Source: Nitrospinota bacterium (GTDB taxonomy: Bacteria > Nitrospinota_A > UBA7883 > JACRLM01). Taken from it: 64,000 bases of DNA. Shown here in pieces: positions 1-9,327 of the stretch. The number at the start of each line of letters is the position of its first letter. The first letter of the stretch is position 1. The stretch spans positions 1 to 64,000 of the forward strand of contig JACRLM010000085.1 in assembly GCA_016235255.1 (NCBI GenBank), written 5' to 3'. Both the position numbers and the translations under genes were made by a program. The notes under the pieces were generated by a model that was given only the letters and a program-made list of their open reading frames with translations, was not told the DNA's origin and ran no database searches.

Positions 1-180
1 AAGTCGGGGGGCCTATCTTCACACAAGCTCGATGGCTTCAGAACACCTCGGCCTCCCCGGAATCGAATGCCTTATACATATGAGTATGCTCTGATTTTGA
101 ATGTACAAGAACACCCCGATGAGCATTTGGGCAACAGCCCGGCCCGTCCACGGTCTTTGGTTTTTAAGTAGCGCCACAAT
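1..180. other. Left edge, no gene recognised
   Basis: This stretch lies downstream of the minus-strand response regulator gene. I see no convincing reading frame, RNA gene or clear hairpin with a T-run here. It may hold the 3' untranslated region of that gene, or the edge of something outside the window. Confidence 0.4.
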
Positions 181-1590
181 CTATTTCCGCCTGTAGAACA
201 TGCTCCTGTCCACCTTCAAAAGGTCGGCGGCGCGGCTTTTGTTGTTGCCGCAGCGCTCCAGGGTGATGCGGAGGATCTCGTTGGTGATCCCGTCCAGCGA
301 AAGGGCCTCGTATGGCATCGATATCTCGAACTTGGCCATAGGTCCGCCGTCCCCTTCGCCGGTTGCCGGGGCCGCTTCCATTGCGTTCTTGATTATCAGG
401 TGGTCCGGCTGGATCAGTTCGTCGTCTGTCAGGATCGCCGCCCGCTCCATGCAGTTGCGAAGCTCGCGCACGTTTCCGGGCCAGGAATAATTGACCAGCA
501 TCTCCAGGGCGTTCTCGGAAATTCCCGGCAACTGCTTGCCAAACTCGCTGCGGAACTGGTCGAGGTAAAAGTGGCAAAGCAGCGGGATGTCCTCCTTGCG
601 TTCGCGCAAGGGGGGTATGGTGATGGGGAAGGCGGATATCCTGTGATACAGGTCCTCCCGGAACGCGCCTGTTTTCACCATCTCCACAAGGTTCTTGTTC
701 GTGGCCACGATCAGCCGGAAATCGGCCTTCACCGGGACGTTGGACCCCACCATTTCGAACACGCGCTCTTCAAGCACGCGCAAAATCTTCGCCTGCAGGT
801 CGTAAGGCATGTCCCCTATCTCGTCTAGCAGGATGGTCCCTTTCTGGGCGGCGTCGAACTTGCCGGGGCGGTTGCGGTCCGCCCCCGTGAAGGCGCCTTT
901 GACATGGCCGAAAAGCTCGCTTTCCAGCAGGCTTGAGGGGATGGCGGCGCAGTTGACGGCCACAAAGTTGTTCTCCATCCGCTCGCCGGCCACATGGATG
1001 GCCCTGGCCAGCACTTCCTTGCCAACGCCGCTCTCCCCGTATATGGCCACGGTGGTGTTCGGTATCCTGGACACGCGCTCGGCGAGCTTTAGCGCCTCCA
1101 CCATCGCCTTGGACTTTGTGATAATGTTCTGGAAGCTGTAACGGCTCAAAAGCTGGCTTTTAAGCTTCCTGTTCTCTTCAGTCAGCTTGTGGCGCTGCAG
1201 GGCCCGGACTATGGTGGTGCGCATGCGCTGTGGTTCGCACGGCTTCTGGATATAGTCGTCCGCCCCTTCTTTCATGCTGGACACGGCGCTGTCCACCGTG
1301 CCGTATCCGGTGAGCATGATGAAAGGTATCTGGCCGTATCTGGCCCGCGCCTCGCGCAGAAGATCCAGCCCGTTCATCTCCTGCATCTGGTAGTCGGACA
1401 TGATCAGGTCGATATCGTTGTTTTCCAGGATCGCCAGCGCGTCTTTGGCGGCCATGGCCGTAAAGCATCCGAATCCCCACGTCTCCATGTTCATTGCGAG
1501 GATCTGGAGCATTATTTCGTCATCGTCCACCACGAGGACTTTAGCGCCCCTGACGAAGGCCTCGTCGCTTTCAGCAGGATACTCCGCCAC
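181..1590 (-). CDS. Sigma-54-dependent response regulator (NtrC family)
   Basis: A phosphorylatable transcription activator that works with sigma-54 RNA polymerase. Domains in order: a receiver domain (about 15-125, with the acceptor Asp in the LIMSDYQM segment near residue 66), a sigma-54 AAA+ domain with Walker A GESGVGKE near 185-192 and the sigma-54 contact motif GAFTGA near 232-237, and a C-terminal Fis-type helix-turn-helix ending in NNKSRAADLLKVDRSMFYRR. The 469-residue length is normal for the family. A longer TTG start at 1617 is possible; I prefer GTG at 1590 because a GAGG motif lies just upstream. No partner kinase gene is adjacent, so its signal and target promoters are unknown. 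Confidence 0.93.
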   Translation of the reverse strand: MAEYPAESDEAFVRGAKVLVVDDDEIMLQILAMNMETWGFGCFTAMAAKDALAILENNDIDLIMSDYQMQEMNGLDLLREARARYGQIPFIMLTGYGTVDSAVSSMKEGADDYIQKPCEPQRMRTTIVRALQRHKLTEENRKLKSQLLSRYSFQNIITKSKAMVEALKLAERVSRIPNTTVAIYGESGVGKEVLARAIHVAGERMENNFVAVNCAAIPSSLLESELFGHVKGAFTGADRNRPGKFDAAQKGTILLDEIGDMPYDLQAKILRVLEERVFEMVGSNVPVKADFRLIVATNKNLVEMVKTGAFREDLYHRISAFPITIPPLRERKEDIPLLCHFYLDQFRSEFGKQLPGISENALEMLVNYSWPGNVRELRNCMERAAILTDDELIQPDHLIIKNAMEAAPATGEGDGGPMAKFEISMPYEALSLDGITNEILRITLERCGNNKSRAADLLKVDRSMFYRRK

Positions 1591-1881
1591 CTTGACCTCT
1601 TTTTTGCGGCAAACCAACGCTCATGACAAACCGGCAAACCGGACTGACGCCGAAATAATGGTCCACCACCGGCCCGCCTGAATTTTCATATATTTAACGA
1701 TGCCGTCCGCCATATTATTTACCAGCCGCCGTGAAATTACAATGGTGGCATTAAATGCACCTTTGGCCCGGGCATGGCTGGCGGACGCAACCTGCCAGCC
1801 GCTCCGGGATTTTTATGTCACGGTCCGGCATAATTGGATATACAATACCCGTTGCTTGGATATTGAAAACATGAAAGCGGA

Positions 1882-2892
1882 ATGAGCGAAACACTGGGAA
1901 GACAGCTTGCTTCGGCAAGGGCCAAGAAAGGCGTGTCCGTAGAGGAAATCGCCAGGCTTACGAGGATAAACGCCAAATTCATCAGGATGCTCGAGGAGGA
2001 CAGGTATGACCTTCTTCCCGGACTGGTGTTCATAAAAGGGCTTTTGCGCACATACTCCGGCGTGCTGGGGCTGTCCGCCGAAGAGATGGTGGCCAAATTC
2101 GAGGGGCTTGGCGTGGAGATCGCCGACCGCAGCCCGAAGCTTATTTCAATGCCGCTCAATCCCAAGACCGGCATGGGCAAAAAGATCGCGGCCGGCGTGG
2201 CGGCGTTGGCCGTGGTGGCCTGGCTGTTCTATTATTTCCTCAGCCCGTCAGCCGAAGCGCCTGATAAGACCATCGAGCAGCAGATCAAAAACAGGGAAAT
2301 CAAGACTCCAACGGTAGTAATTACTCCCCAGGAAGCAAAACCGGCCGAGACAGCCGCCCTTGAGACAACAAATGCCCCTGCGGCGGCCCCTGCGGCGCCA
2401 GCGCCCGTTACGGAAAAAAAGGATGCTGCGCCGGTCACCCCTCTCGTGGCAAAACCGGCGGCTCCTGCCCCTGTGGCCAATACCGTTGCGGCAAAACCGG
2501 CGGCTCCGGCCCCGGCCTTGGCAAAAAGGGAGGCAACGCCAGCCCCAGTGGCTCCGGCCACGGTCAAACCAGCCGCTCCAGCCCAGGGGGTCACGCACAA
2601 TAATACAGATCAGCCTGCCGATGGGAACGACTCCCAGAATCACAAACTCATTATAACCGCCAGCGAAGAAACGTGGGTCAGCGTCTCGATGGACTCGGCG
2701 GGGTCAAAGCAGATGACGTTGCAGCCGGGCCAGAGCGTCTCTTTCAAGGCGAAAAAGCGGTTCAAGCTGACGGTGGGCAATGTCAGCGGGACAAAAGCGC
2801 GGCTGGACGGCGAGGATGTCAGGTTCCACCACGTTCTGCAGAACGTGGTGACGGACATGGAGATACCGGTAAAGCCCAGGCCGGCTGAATAA
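1882..2892 (+). CDS. RodZ-like cytoskeletal/HTH membrane protein
   Basis: RodZ proteins link the MreB cytoskeleton to the cell-wall elongation machinery. The N-terminal 75 residues form an Xre-type helix-turn-helix of the RodZ kind (GRQLASARAKKGVSVEEIA). A single membrane helix follows at about 102-121. Next comes a low-complexity Ala/Pro/Lys-rich linker (about 135-245) made of near-repeats of AKPAAPAP, then a C-terminal beta-rich domain (about 250-336) matching the RodZ periplasmic DUF4115 domain. The topology (DNA-binding-like domain inside, beta domain in the periplasm) follows from family knowledge. The linker will be hard to align. It lies 34 bp upstream of the phosphorylase gene and may be cotranscribed with it. 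Confidence 0.85.
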   Translation: MSETLGRQLASARAKKGVSVEEIARLTRINAKFIRMLEEDRYDLLPGLVFIKGLLRTYSGVLGLSAEEMVAKFEGLGVEIADRSPKLISMPLNPKTGMGKKIAAGVAALAVVAWLFYYFLSPSAEAPDKTIEQQIKNREIKTPTVVITPQEAKPAETAALETTNAPAAAPAAPAPVTEKKDAAPVTPLVAKPAAPAPVANTVAAKPAAPAPALAKREATPAPVAPATVKPAAPAQGVTHNNTDQPADGNDSQNHKLIITASEETWVSVSMDSAGSKQMTLQPGQSVSFKAKKRFKLTVGNVSGTKARLDGEDVRFHHVLQNVVTDMEIPVKPRPAE

Positions 2893-2926
2893 TCATACAA
2901 ACAATTACTTTAAAACAAGGTCACAG

Positions 2927-4312
2927 GTGAACGACAATTCATTGCCAGATTACGACGAAAACGGGGATGATCCTCTGTCCAACCGCGCGGCGGCAAGAAG
3001 GGCCAAGCGGGAATCCCGCAGGGTGACCGGCCGCCCGGCAAGCATGAGGCGCAAGACGCCGGGAATGGCGGCTGGAGGGGAAGATTCGGGCCAGAGCGGC
3101 GCTTTGCCCTCGCGTGAGTCCAGGACTCCGCTGGATGAGCGCCCCGCCCAGAAAAGCAGGACAAGAAAACCTGCCGGGGACCGGCTTTCCGGGGAACGCA
3201 GGCCAGAACGCGCTCCTGTCCGGAAAAGAAGGGAGCCGATGCGGGAGCCGGAGCCTAAAAGGCCCCGCCAGACAAAGGCCAGGCCCAGGATTGAGGAAGA
3301 AGGATTCGAGCTGCGGTCCCAGCCGGACGGCACGTTGCATAGGGTAAAGATCACCAATAAAAAACCGGGGGAGAAGACTATCCGCGCAAGGCGCCAGGTG
3401 CGAGAGGATCCATACGGCCCGGGGCCGGGCCCGGCGATTTTCCCGTCGGCGGCCCCTGAAGTGGGCGCGTGGCGCCGGATCGAAAGGGACTTGCGGCGCG
3501 GCGCCGTGGACGACAGGGTCGGCCAGTCGGCGGCGTTCCTTTCCAAAACGCTGGGGGCGGCTCCAAGGGTCGCCGTGATATTGGGAACGGGCCTTTCGCA
3601 GGCCGCTTCCTTCAGCGGCGGGAAATCGGCAAGTTTTTCCGAAATCCCCGGGTTTCCCGAGGCCAGGACTCCGGGCCATCCCGGAATCGTCCGTTCAGTC
3701 CATGTTGAAGGTGAGCCGGTGATCTTCTGCGAGGGGAGAGTGCATTATTATGAAAGCGGAAGCATGGCCGACGCCGCGCATGCCGCGTTGACATTTGCGC
3801 GGATGGGGGTGGAGCGCCTGATAATCACCACCGCCGCCGGGGCCCTGAACTCCGATTACGCCTTGGGGGACGTCATGTTTGTGGAGGACCATATCAACAT
3901 GATGGGGGACAACCCGCTTTTCGGGATGAATCCCGGGAGCGGCCCGGCGGTCTTCCTGGACGTGACGAATCTTTATGAAAGAGACGTGATAGACGATTCG
4001 GACAGGATCAGCCGGCGGGCCAGGATGCGCCATCACGTGGGCACATTGGCGGCGATGCGCGGGCCGGTCTATGAAACGCGCGCCGAAAGAAGGCTGTTGA
4101 CGAACATGGGGGCGGACGCAGTGTGCATGTCGGTGGTCCCGGAGGCGATAGCCGGCGCATACGCCGGCGCGAGGGTGACGGCGCTGGCGCTGATCGTGAA
4201 CAGCGCGCTTGATGACGGCGGCATGGCGCTCACGCACGACGCTGTTGAAAGCGAGGCGGCGCGGCACTCCCTGGCGTTAAAACGGCTTATTTCTGCGGTG
4301 ATAGCGCGTTGA
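2927..4312 (+). CDS. Purine nucleoside phosphorylase with long basic N-terminal extension
   Basis: The C-terminal 255 residues (from about 205) form a trimeric-type purine nucleoside phosphorylase, which splits inosine or guanosine with phosphate. Visible family motifs are VAVILGTGLSQ (phosphate loop), CEGRVHYYE (active-site His), TTAAGALN (purine site), RGPVYETRAE and GADAVCMSVVPE, and LALIVNSALDD. The usual TNAAG reads TTAAG here, so the first Asn is changed. The first 200 residues are not part of the enzyme: they are rich in Arg, Lys and Pro, look disordered, and are not typical of the family. The start is GTG at 2927 with AACAAGG upstream. Substrate preference cannot be read from the sequence. 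Confidence 0.85.
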   Translation: MNDNSLPDYDENGDDPLSNRAAARRAKRESRRVTGRPASMRRKTPGMAAGGEDSGQSGALPSRESRTPLDERPAQKSRTRKPAGDRLSGERRPERAPVRKRREPMREPEPKRPRQTKARPRIEEEGFELRSQPDGTLHRVKITNKKPGEKTIRARRQVREDPYGPGPGPAIFPSAAPEVGAWRRIERDLRRGAVDDRVGQSAAFLSKTLGAAPRVAVILGTGLSQAASFSGGKSASFSEIPGFPEARTPGHPGIVRSVHVEGEPVIFCEGRVHYYESGSMADAAHAALTFARMGVERLIITTAAGALNSDYALGDVMFVEDHINMMGDNPLFGMNPGSGPAVFLDVTNLYERDVIDDSDRISRRARMRHHVGTLAAMRGPVYETRAERRLLTNMGADAVCMSVVPEAIAGAYAGARVTALALIVNSALDDGGMALTHDAVESEAARHSLALKRLISAVIAR

Positions 4313-4336
4313 CGGGGGTCTTGATGAACTTATCCA

Positions 4337-4366
4337 TTGAAGGCCCGGCCGCTTTTATGGTATAAA
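4337..4366 (+). promoter_or_regulatory. Sigma-70 promoter for FHA protein gene
   Basis: TTGAAG at 4337-4342 and TATAAA at 4361-4366 are separated by 18 bp, just upstream of the FHA gene start at 4389. The leader would be about 15 bases. Both hexamers are close to consensus, in an AT-rich pocket unlike its surroundings. Confidence 0.6.
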
Positions 4367-4388
4367 TTCTAAAAATTCAAATAGTAAC

Positions 4389-5114
4389 ATGGCAAAGCTG
4401 ATCATAACGTACAAGGACAAGGTCCTGCAGGAAATCGAGATCGCAAGGACCATCACCATCGGCAGGGAAACCGGGGATATCCTTATTAAAAACCCGGCCG
4501 TCTCCGCCCGCCATGTGAAGATAGAAAAGTCCGGCGCCCAGTTTATCGCGGTGGACTTGAACAGCACCAACGGCACGTTCGTCAACGACGAGCGGATAAC
4601 ACAAAAAGAATTGAAGACCGGCGACATGATCACCGTGGGCCGCCACGTGCTCAAGTTCGAGGATCCTGAGCAGCAATCTTCGGACGCTTCTTTCGGCTTC
4701 GGGACCGAAGACCTGGGCGGACAGACGCTGATGATGGACTCGTCGAAGATAAAGGCGATGATGGCCGCCGCCGGAGGCCCCGCCCCCAGCGGGGAAACAC
4801 AGCAGACCACCACCAGGCGGGACGCGCCCAAGCTTTTCCTGATGCAGCCGTCCGGCGCCCCAAAAGTTGTGAGGCTGGAAAAAGAGTCCACAATGATCGG
4901 CTCTTCAGACACGTCGGACATACAGATCAAGGGGCTTACCATCGGCAGGGTGGCCGCCGTGATAGCCAAGGCGGGGGACAAGTACGAGATCACTTTCCAG
5001 GGCGGCATGGCCAAGCTGAAGGTGAACGGCAAGCAGGTGGACAGGCAGATCCTCGCCAACGGCGACAAGTTCTCTATAGGCTCCTACAACTTCGAGTTCC
5101 GCACGGAGCTTTAG
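4389..5114 (+). CDS. Double FHA-domain protein
   Basis: FHA domains bind phosphothreonine peptides. The N-terminal domain (about 1-95) is complete, with GRETGD, SARHVKIE and the NSTNGTFVN turn. A linker of about 60 residues follows, then a second FHA-like fold (about 160-241) in which the signature is weaker (MIGSSDTSDIQIKG, VNGKQVDRQ). The second domain lacks the SxxH motif, so it may not bind phosphopeptide. The gene has its own promoter. No Ser/Thr kinase gene lies nearby, so the partner is not known. Confidence 0.85.
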   Translation: MAKLIITYKDKVLQEIEIARTITIGRETGDILIKNPAVSARHVKIEKSGAQFIAVDLNSTNGTFVNDERITQKELKTGDMITVGRHVLKFEDPEQQSSDASFGFGTEDLGGQTLMMDSSKIKAMMAAAGGPAPSGETQQTTTRRDAPKLFLMQPSGAPKVVRLEKESTMIGSSDTSDIQIKGLTIGRVAAVIAKAGDKYEITFQGGMAKLKVNGKQVDRQILANGDKFSIGSYNFEFRTEL

Positions 5115-5244
5115 GGCCGACGCGCCAGCCATCCAGGCCGGCCGGCGGTGATGCGGGTAGCACCGCCTGATCCCGGTTTAATTCCAGGTTCTATCCATTT
5201 TTTCTGTGACGCCGTATAATATCGAAAGATATCGGGGTGAATTG

Positions 5245-5433
5245 ATGAAAAAGGAAATAATATTCCAGGTCGAAGAAGATGCGGAGGGCGGATTCATCGC
5301 CAAGGCCACCGGATATGCGATTTTCACACAGGCCGATTCTATCGAAGATCTGAAAAAAAATGTCCGTGAAGCCGTGGACTGCCATTTTGAGGACGATGAA
5401 AAGCCTTCGCTGATTGAAATTCTTTTCCAATGA
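5245..5433 (+). CDS. HicB-like / DUF1902-type small protein
   Basis: A 62-residue protein with the HicB-type beta-alpha-beta layout: FQVEEDAEGGFIAKATG, a spacer, then SIEDLKKNVREAVDCHF. Relatives are HicB antitoxins or stand-alone proteins of the same fold. I placed the start at ATG 5245 because the CGGGGTGA sequence just before it is a good ribosome binding site; an upstream GTG at 5206 has none. No HicA toxin gene is next to it, so it is either an orphan antitoxin or a regulatory protein. The nadB gene follows after 25 bp. Confidence 0.65.
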   Translation: MKKEIIFQVEEDAEGGFIAKATGYAIFTQADSIEDLKKNVREAVDCHFEDDEKPSLIEILFQ

Positions 5434-5458
5434 TCCTTACTGTTTCCAAACAAGCAAC

Positions 5459-7063
5459 GTGTCCAGAATAGACACCGACTTCCTCGTGATCGGCTCCGGC
5501 ATCGCGGGGCTCACCTTCGCCCTCAAGGCTGCCAGACACGGCCAGGTGGCGCTTGTCACAAAAAAGGAACTGGCCGAGTCCAGCACAAACTACGCCCAGG
5601 GGGGGATCGCCGCCGTCATGGGGGAGGACGACTCCTTCGAGCTGCACATGGCCGACACCCTGACCACCGGCGCCGGGCTTTGCCACCAGGACGCGGTGAG
5701 GATACTGGTGGAAAGCGGCCCGGCCATGATCCGGGACCTTATCGAGTTTGGCGTGCGGTTTTCAAGCGGGGAACGGGCCGGCGGGCTGGACCTGGGGCGC
5801 GAAGGGGGCCACACCAGGAGGCGCATCGCCCACGCAAACGACCTTACGGGGGCGGAGATCGAAAAGGCGCTCATCGAATCGGTCAAGCGCTCGCCGAACA
5901 TACGGGTGTTCGAGAACCATATCGGGGTAAACCTCGTTTCCACCGCCAAACTCCGCCCGGAGCGGGTGGCCGCAAAATCGCCCGGTGACGCCTGCGTGGG
6001 GGCGTATGTGATGGACAAGGCGTCGGACACGATAAACGTATTTTCCGCCAAGGCCACATTCCTGGCCACCGGCGGGGTGGGCAAGGTGTACCTGTACACA
6101 TCCAACCCGGACATCGCCTCCGGCGACGGGATCGCCATGGCCCGCAGGATCGGGGCAAAGGTGGCGAACATGGAGTTCATGCAGTTCCACCCCACATGCC
6201 TTTTCCACCCGCTGGCCAAGTCGTTCCTGATATCCGAGGCGGTGCGGGGCGAAGGGGCGCAGCTCAAACTGGCCAACGGCTCCACGTTCATGGAAAAATA
6301 CCACCCCATGGGGTCTTTGGCCCCGCGCGACATCGTGGCCCGCGCAATAGACCGGGAGATGAAAAAAAGCGGAGACGACTGCGTGTACCTGGACACCCGG
6401 ATGATAGACCCGGAATGGTTCCCCAAAAGGTTCCCGAACATTTTCGCCACATGCCTTTCCTTCGGGTTCAATCCCACCACCCAGATGATCCCCGTGGTGC
6501 CGGCCGCCCATTACATGTGCGGCGGAGTGAATACCGACCTGGACGCCCAGACATCCATCCCCGGCCTTTTCGCCGCGGGGGAATGCGCCCACACCGGGGT
6601 GCATGGAGCCAACCGGCTGGCGAGCAACTCGCTTTTAGAGGCGGTGGTGTTCGCCGACAGGGGGGCCAAAAGCGCCCTGCAACGGGTAAAAGCCGCGAGA
6701 ACCGGAGATTTTGTGATTCCTGATTGGGACTACGGCAAAGCTGTGGACGCGGACGAGCAGGTGGTGATAACCCATATGTGGGACGAGATACGAAGGCTCA
6801 TGTGGAACTACGTTGGCATCGTGCGCACGGACAAGCGGCTTGCCCGGGCCAAGAACCGCATATCCCTTCTCGTCCGGGAGATAGAGGACTATTACTGGAA
6901 CTTCGTGCTCACCCCGGACCTCATCGAGCTTCGCAACCTGGCCCTCAACGCGGAGCTGATAATAGATTGCGCCATGCGCCGCCGCGAGTCACGCGGGCTG
7001 CATTACAACCTTGACCATCCGGAGCCCGACGACGGGGCATTTCTCAAGGACACGGTGGTCTGA
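5459..7063 (+). CDS. nadB: L-aspartate oxidase
   Basis: Flavoprotein that oxidises L-aspartate to iminoaspartate, the first step of de novo NAD synthesis; it can pass electrons to oxygen or fumarate. The FAD-binding motif FLVIGSGIAGLTFALKAA is near the N-terminus, followed by STNYAQGGIAAV. The active-site segments are FMQFHPTCLFHP and VPAAHYMCGGV, and the FAD-capping motif is GANRLASNSLLEA. The length of 534 residues is normal. I chose the GTG start at 5459; the longer frame from 5414 would overlap the HicB-like gene by 20 bp and lacks the usual family start. nadA and nadC are not in the window. Confidence 0.95.
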   Translation: MSRIDTDFLVIGSGIAGLTFALKAARHGQVALVTKKELAESSTNYAQGGIAAVMGEDDSFELHMADTLTTGAGLCHQDAVRILVESGPAMIRDLIEFGVRFSSGERAGGLDLGREGGHTRRRIAHANDLTGAEIEKALIESVKRSPNIRVFENHIGVNLVSTAKLRPERVAAKSPGDACVGAYVMDKASDTINVFSAKATFLATGGVGKVYLYTSNPDIASGDGIAMARRIGAKVANMEFMQFHPTCLFHPLAKSFLISEAVRGEGAQLKLANGSTFMEKYHPMGSLAPRDIVARAIDREMKKSGDDCVYLDTRMIDPEWFPKRFPNIFATCLSFGFNPTTQMIPVVPAAHYMCGGVNTDLDAQTSIPGLFAAGECAHTGVHGANRLASNSLLEAVVFADRGAKSALQRVKAARTGDFVIPDWDYGKAVDADEQVVITHMWDEIRRLMWNYVGIVRTDKRLARAKNRISLLVREIEDYYWNFVLTPDLIELRNLALNAELIIDCAMRRRESRGLHYNLDHPEPDDGAFLKDTVV

Positions 7064-7478
7064 CAGGCGGAAGGCGATTCCCCGGCGCAATAAGGCTCCA
7101 AGGGCCGATATTCATGTATTTTTCTTATATTATTATAATTATAACCGCCGCCATCATATTGATATGTATATGCTTCCGTTTTTTGCATTGATTCTAATGT
7201 GATTTGGGAGTATTCATTATTCATGTAATTCTGATTTGGTCCATGTGGTGGAGGTATTTACCATGTTCAGGATTTCGTATTTTCTTTTCGCTACGGTTCC
7301 AGGCGCCCGCTGCATTTCACATGACCATTCCAGTCCACCATAGAAGCGCATATCTTTTCCGTTCTTTGCACCGTCCGTCTGGGGGAAACGCCGATTGATC
7401 GGTTGGGCGGGCACGTTCCTGGGTTGATTAGGCGGCTATTTATCTGGATTTGCCGCCGCGCCTGGAAAGGTCGCTCAA
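7064..7478. other. AT-rich intergenic region upstream of sensor kinase
   Basis: About 415 bases without a supported gene. The stretch near 7115-7240 is markedly more AT-rich than the flanks, which fits a promoter region for the downstream kinase cluster. I could not pick a single convincing promoter or hairpin, and the short frames here look random. Confidence 0.4.
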
Positions 7479-9314
7479 ATGGCCGGTTCTGGTGGAATGG
7501 GGCTGTTGCCGAGGATTATCGCGCTGGCCGCGCTTTCGGTGACCCCCGCTTTTGCGCTCCTGCTTTACGGCGCCGTTGAAAACAGGCGCCACGCCGAAGA
7601 GGACGTCCGGTCCCATGTGGAACTTCTCAGCCATATGGTGATGGAAGAGCACAAGACGCTCATCGAGGGGATCCGGCAGGTCCTCATCGCCCTTTCCGTA
7701 AACGAGCTTGTGCGCCCCGGCACAGGGGGCAATTGCGACGCCATGCTGTCGGGGCTCATGACCCAATACCCTTTCTACGCCAATATCGCCGCCGTGCGCC
7801 CGGACGGCCGGGTCTATTGCAGCGCCGCGCCGCTGGCGGGCAGTCAAAACGTGTCGGACAGGTTGTATTTCCAGAAAGCCATGGCCACGGGAGATTTTTC
7901 CGCCGGGGAATACCAGTTTGGCCGCATTGTGAAAAAGAGCGTCATCATATTCTCATTGCCGCGCAAGAGCCCGGCGGGAGAGATACAATCCGTCCTTTAT
8001 ATCTCCCTTGACATCGAAAAGATGTACGGCCTGCTTGAAAAGCTCAACATCAGCCCGGGTGAATCGCTGCTTGTTTTGGACCGCAACGGGACTATCCTCG
8101 CCGGAAGACCGGACAACGGCATATGGAGAGGGATGCACGCGCGTGGTTCCAGGTTCATCCAGGCAATCCTGTCTTTAAAGCATGGAAGCGTGGAGATGCC
8201 GGGGGTGGACGACGTGGAAAGGGTAAGCTCGTTCTCGAACATCGACATAGGCGGCGAGCCTGCGCTTTATGTGGCCGCCGGGCTGGACCGCAAGGCAGTT
8301 CTCGCCGAAGTCAACCGCGTTTTCTTCTGGAATATCTCGTTGCTTGCAATCGCGTCATGCGCCTCCCTTGCGGCGGCGTGGATACTTGGAAAAGAATTCG
8401 TGGTGCGCAAGGCGGACATCCTGATGGGGACGATAAAAAAGTTCCGTGACGGCGACATGTCCGCGCGCAGCGGCATCACCCACAGCGGTGACGAATTCGG
8501 CGGGCTGGCCGAGGCTCTCGACCAGATGGCGGAGGCCCTGGAAAAGAGGACGGGCGAACTATGCTCGTCGCGGGGGGAATTGGACAAATTAAACTCGGAG
8601 CTGGAGGACATCGTGGAGGAACGGACGGCGCAGCTTTTGGCGGCGAACAAGGAGCTGGAGGCGTTCAGCTATTCGGTGTCGCATGATTTGAGGTCGCCGT
8701 TGCGCGCCATAGACGGTTTTTCGCTGGCGCTTATGGAAGATTTCGGGAACGAAATGAACGAGGAGGCCAACCACCATCTTGCCCGGATCAGGAGCGCCGC
8801 CCAGCGCATGGCGGCGCTGATAGACGACATTCTCAAACTGTCGCGCATCACGCGGGCCACCTTGAAAAGGGAGATCGTCAATTTGAGCGAAATCGCCGAA
8901 AGTATCGCCGGAGACCACATGGAGAACCAGCCCGGGCGTGAGGTGGAAGTGAAAATCGAGCCGGGCATGGAGGCCCATGGGGACGCATCGCTGCTGAGCA
9001 TAGCCTTGGAGAACCTGATGGACAACGCGTGGAAATTCACTTCCAACATGGACCGGGCGATGATTGAAATCGGCCGATTGAACGGGAATGGCGCAACCGA
9101 GCAGGTGTTCTTCGTGCGCGACAACGGTGTCGGATTCCCGATGAAATACTCGGACAGGCTGTTTGGGGTTTTCCAGCGCCTGCACGGCGACAAGGATTTT
9201 CCGGGCACAGGAATCGGCCTGGCCACAGTACAGCGGATAATCCACAAACATGGCGGGCGGGTCTGGGCGGAAAGTTCCGAAGGCTCCGGAGCGGTCTTTT
9301 ACTTCACGGTATGA
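7479..9314 (+). CDS. Membrane sensor histidine kinase (Cache-like sensor, HAMP)
   Basis: An inner-membrane kinase. A first membrane helix lies at about 9-27, then a periplasmic sensor of about 240 residues that resembles a double-Cache domain (it includes DRLYFQKAMATGDFSAGEYQ). A second helix is at about 275-298, followed by HAMP (about 300-355) and a short coiled coil. The HisKA H-box is FSYSVSHDLRSPLRAIDGF and the ATPase domain carries the N box NLMDNAWKF and the G boxes DNGVGF and GTGIGLATVQRI. The H-box type is that of bacteriophytochrome-like kinases, which typically pair with small Rcp1-type regulators; exactly such a gene follows after 13 bp. Confidence 0.92.
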   Translation: MAGSGGMGLLPRIIALAALSVTPAFALLLYGAVENRRHAEEDVRSHVELLSHMVMEEHKTLIEGIRQVLIALSVNELVRPGTGGNCDAMLSGLMTQYPFYANIAAVRPDGRVYCSAAPLAGSQNVSDRLYFQKAMATGDFSAGEYQFGRIVKKSVIIFSLPRKSPAGEIQSVLYISLDIEKMYGLLEKLNISPGESLLVLDRNGTILAGRPDNGIWRGMHARGSRFIQAILSLKHGSVEMPGVDDVERVSSFSNIDIGGEPALYVAAGLDRKAVLAEVNRVFFWNISLLAIASCASLAAAWILGKEFVVRKADILMGTIKKFRDGDMSARSGITHSGDEFGGLAEALDQMAEALEKRTGELCSSRGELDKLNSELEDIVEERTAQLLAANKELEAFSYSVSHDLRSPLRAIDGFSLALMEDFGNEMNEEANHHLARIRSAAQRMAALIDDILKLSRITRATLKREIVNLSEIAESIAGDHMENQPGREVEVKIEPGMEAHGDASLLSIALENLMDNAWKFTSNMDRAMIEIGRLNGNGATEQVFFVRDNGVGFPMKYSDRLFGVFQRLHGDKDFPGTGIGLATVQRIIHKHGGRVWAESSEGSGAVFYFTV

Positions 9315-9327
9315 CGCGGGGGATGCG

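Noticed and set aside
2939..3679. Minus-strand frame across the phosphorylase N-terminal region
   Set aside because: It arises from the Arg/Pro-rich GC-rich tail of the plus-strand gene; there is no ribosome site or recognisable domain.
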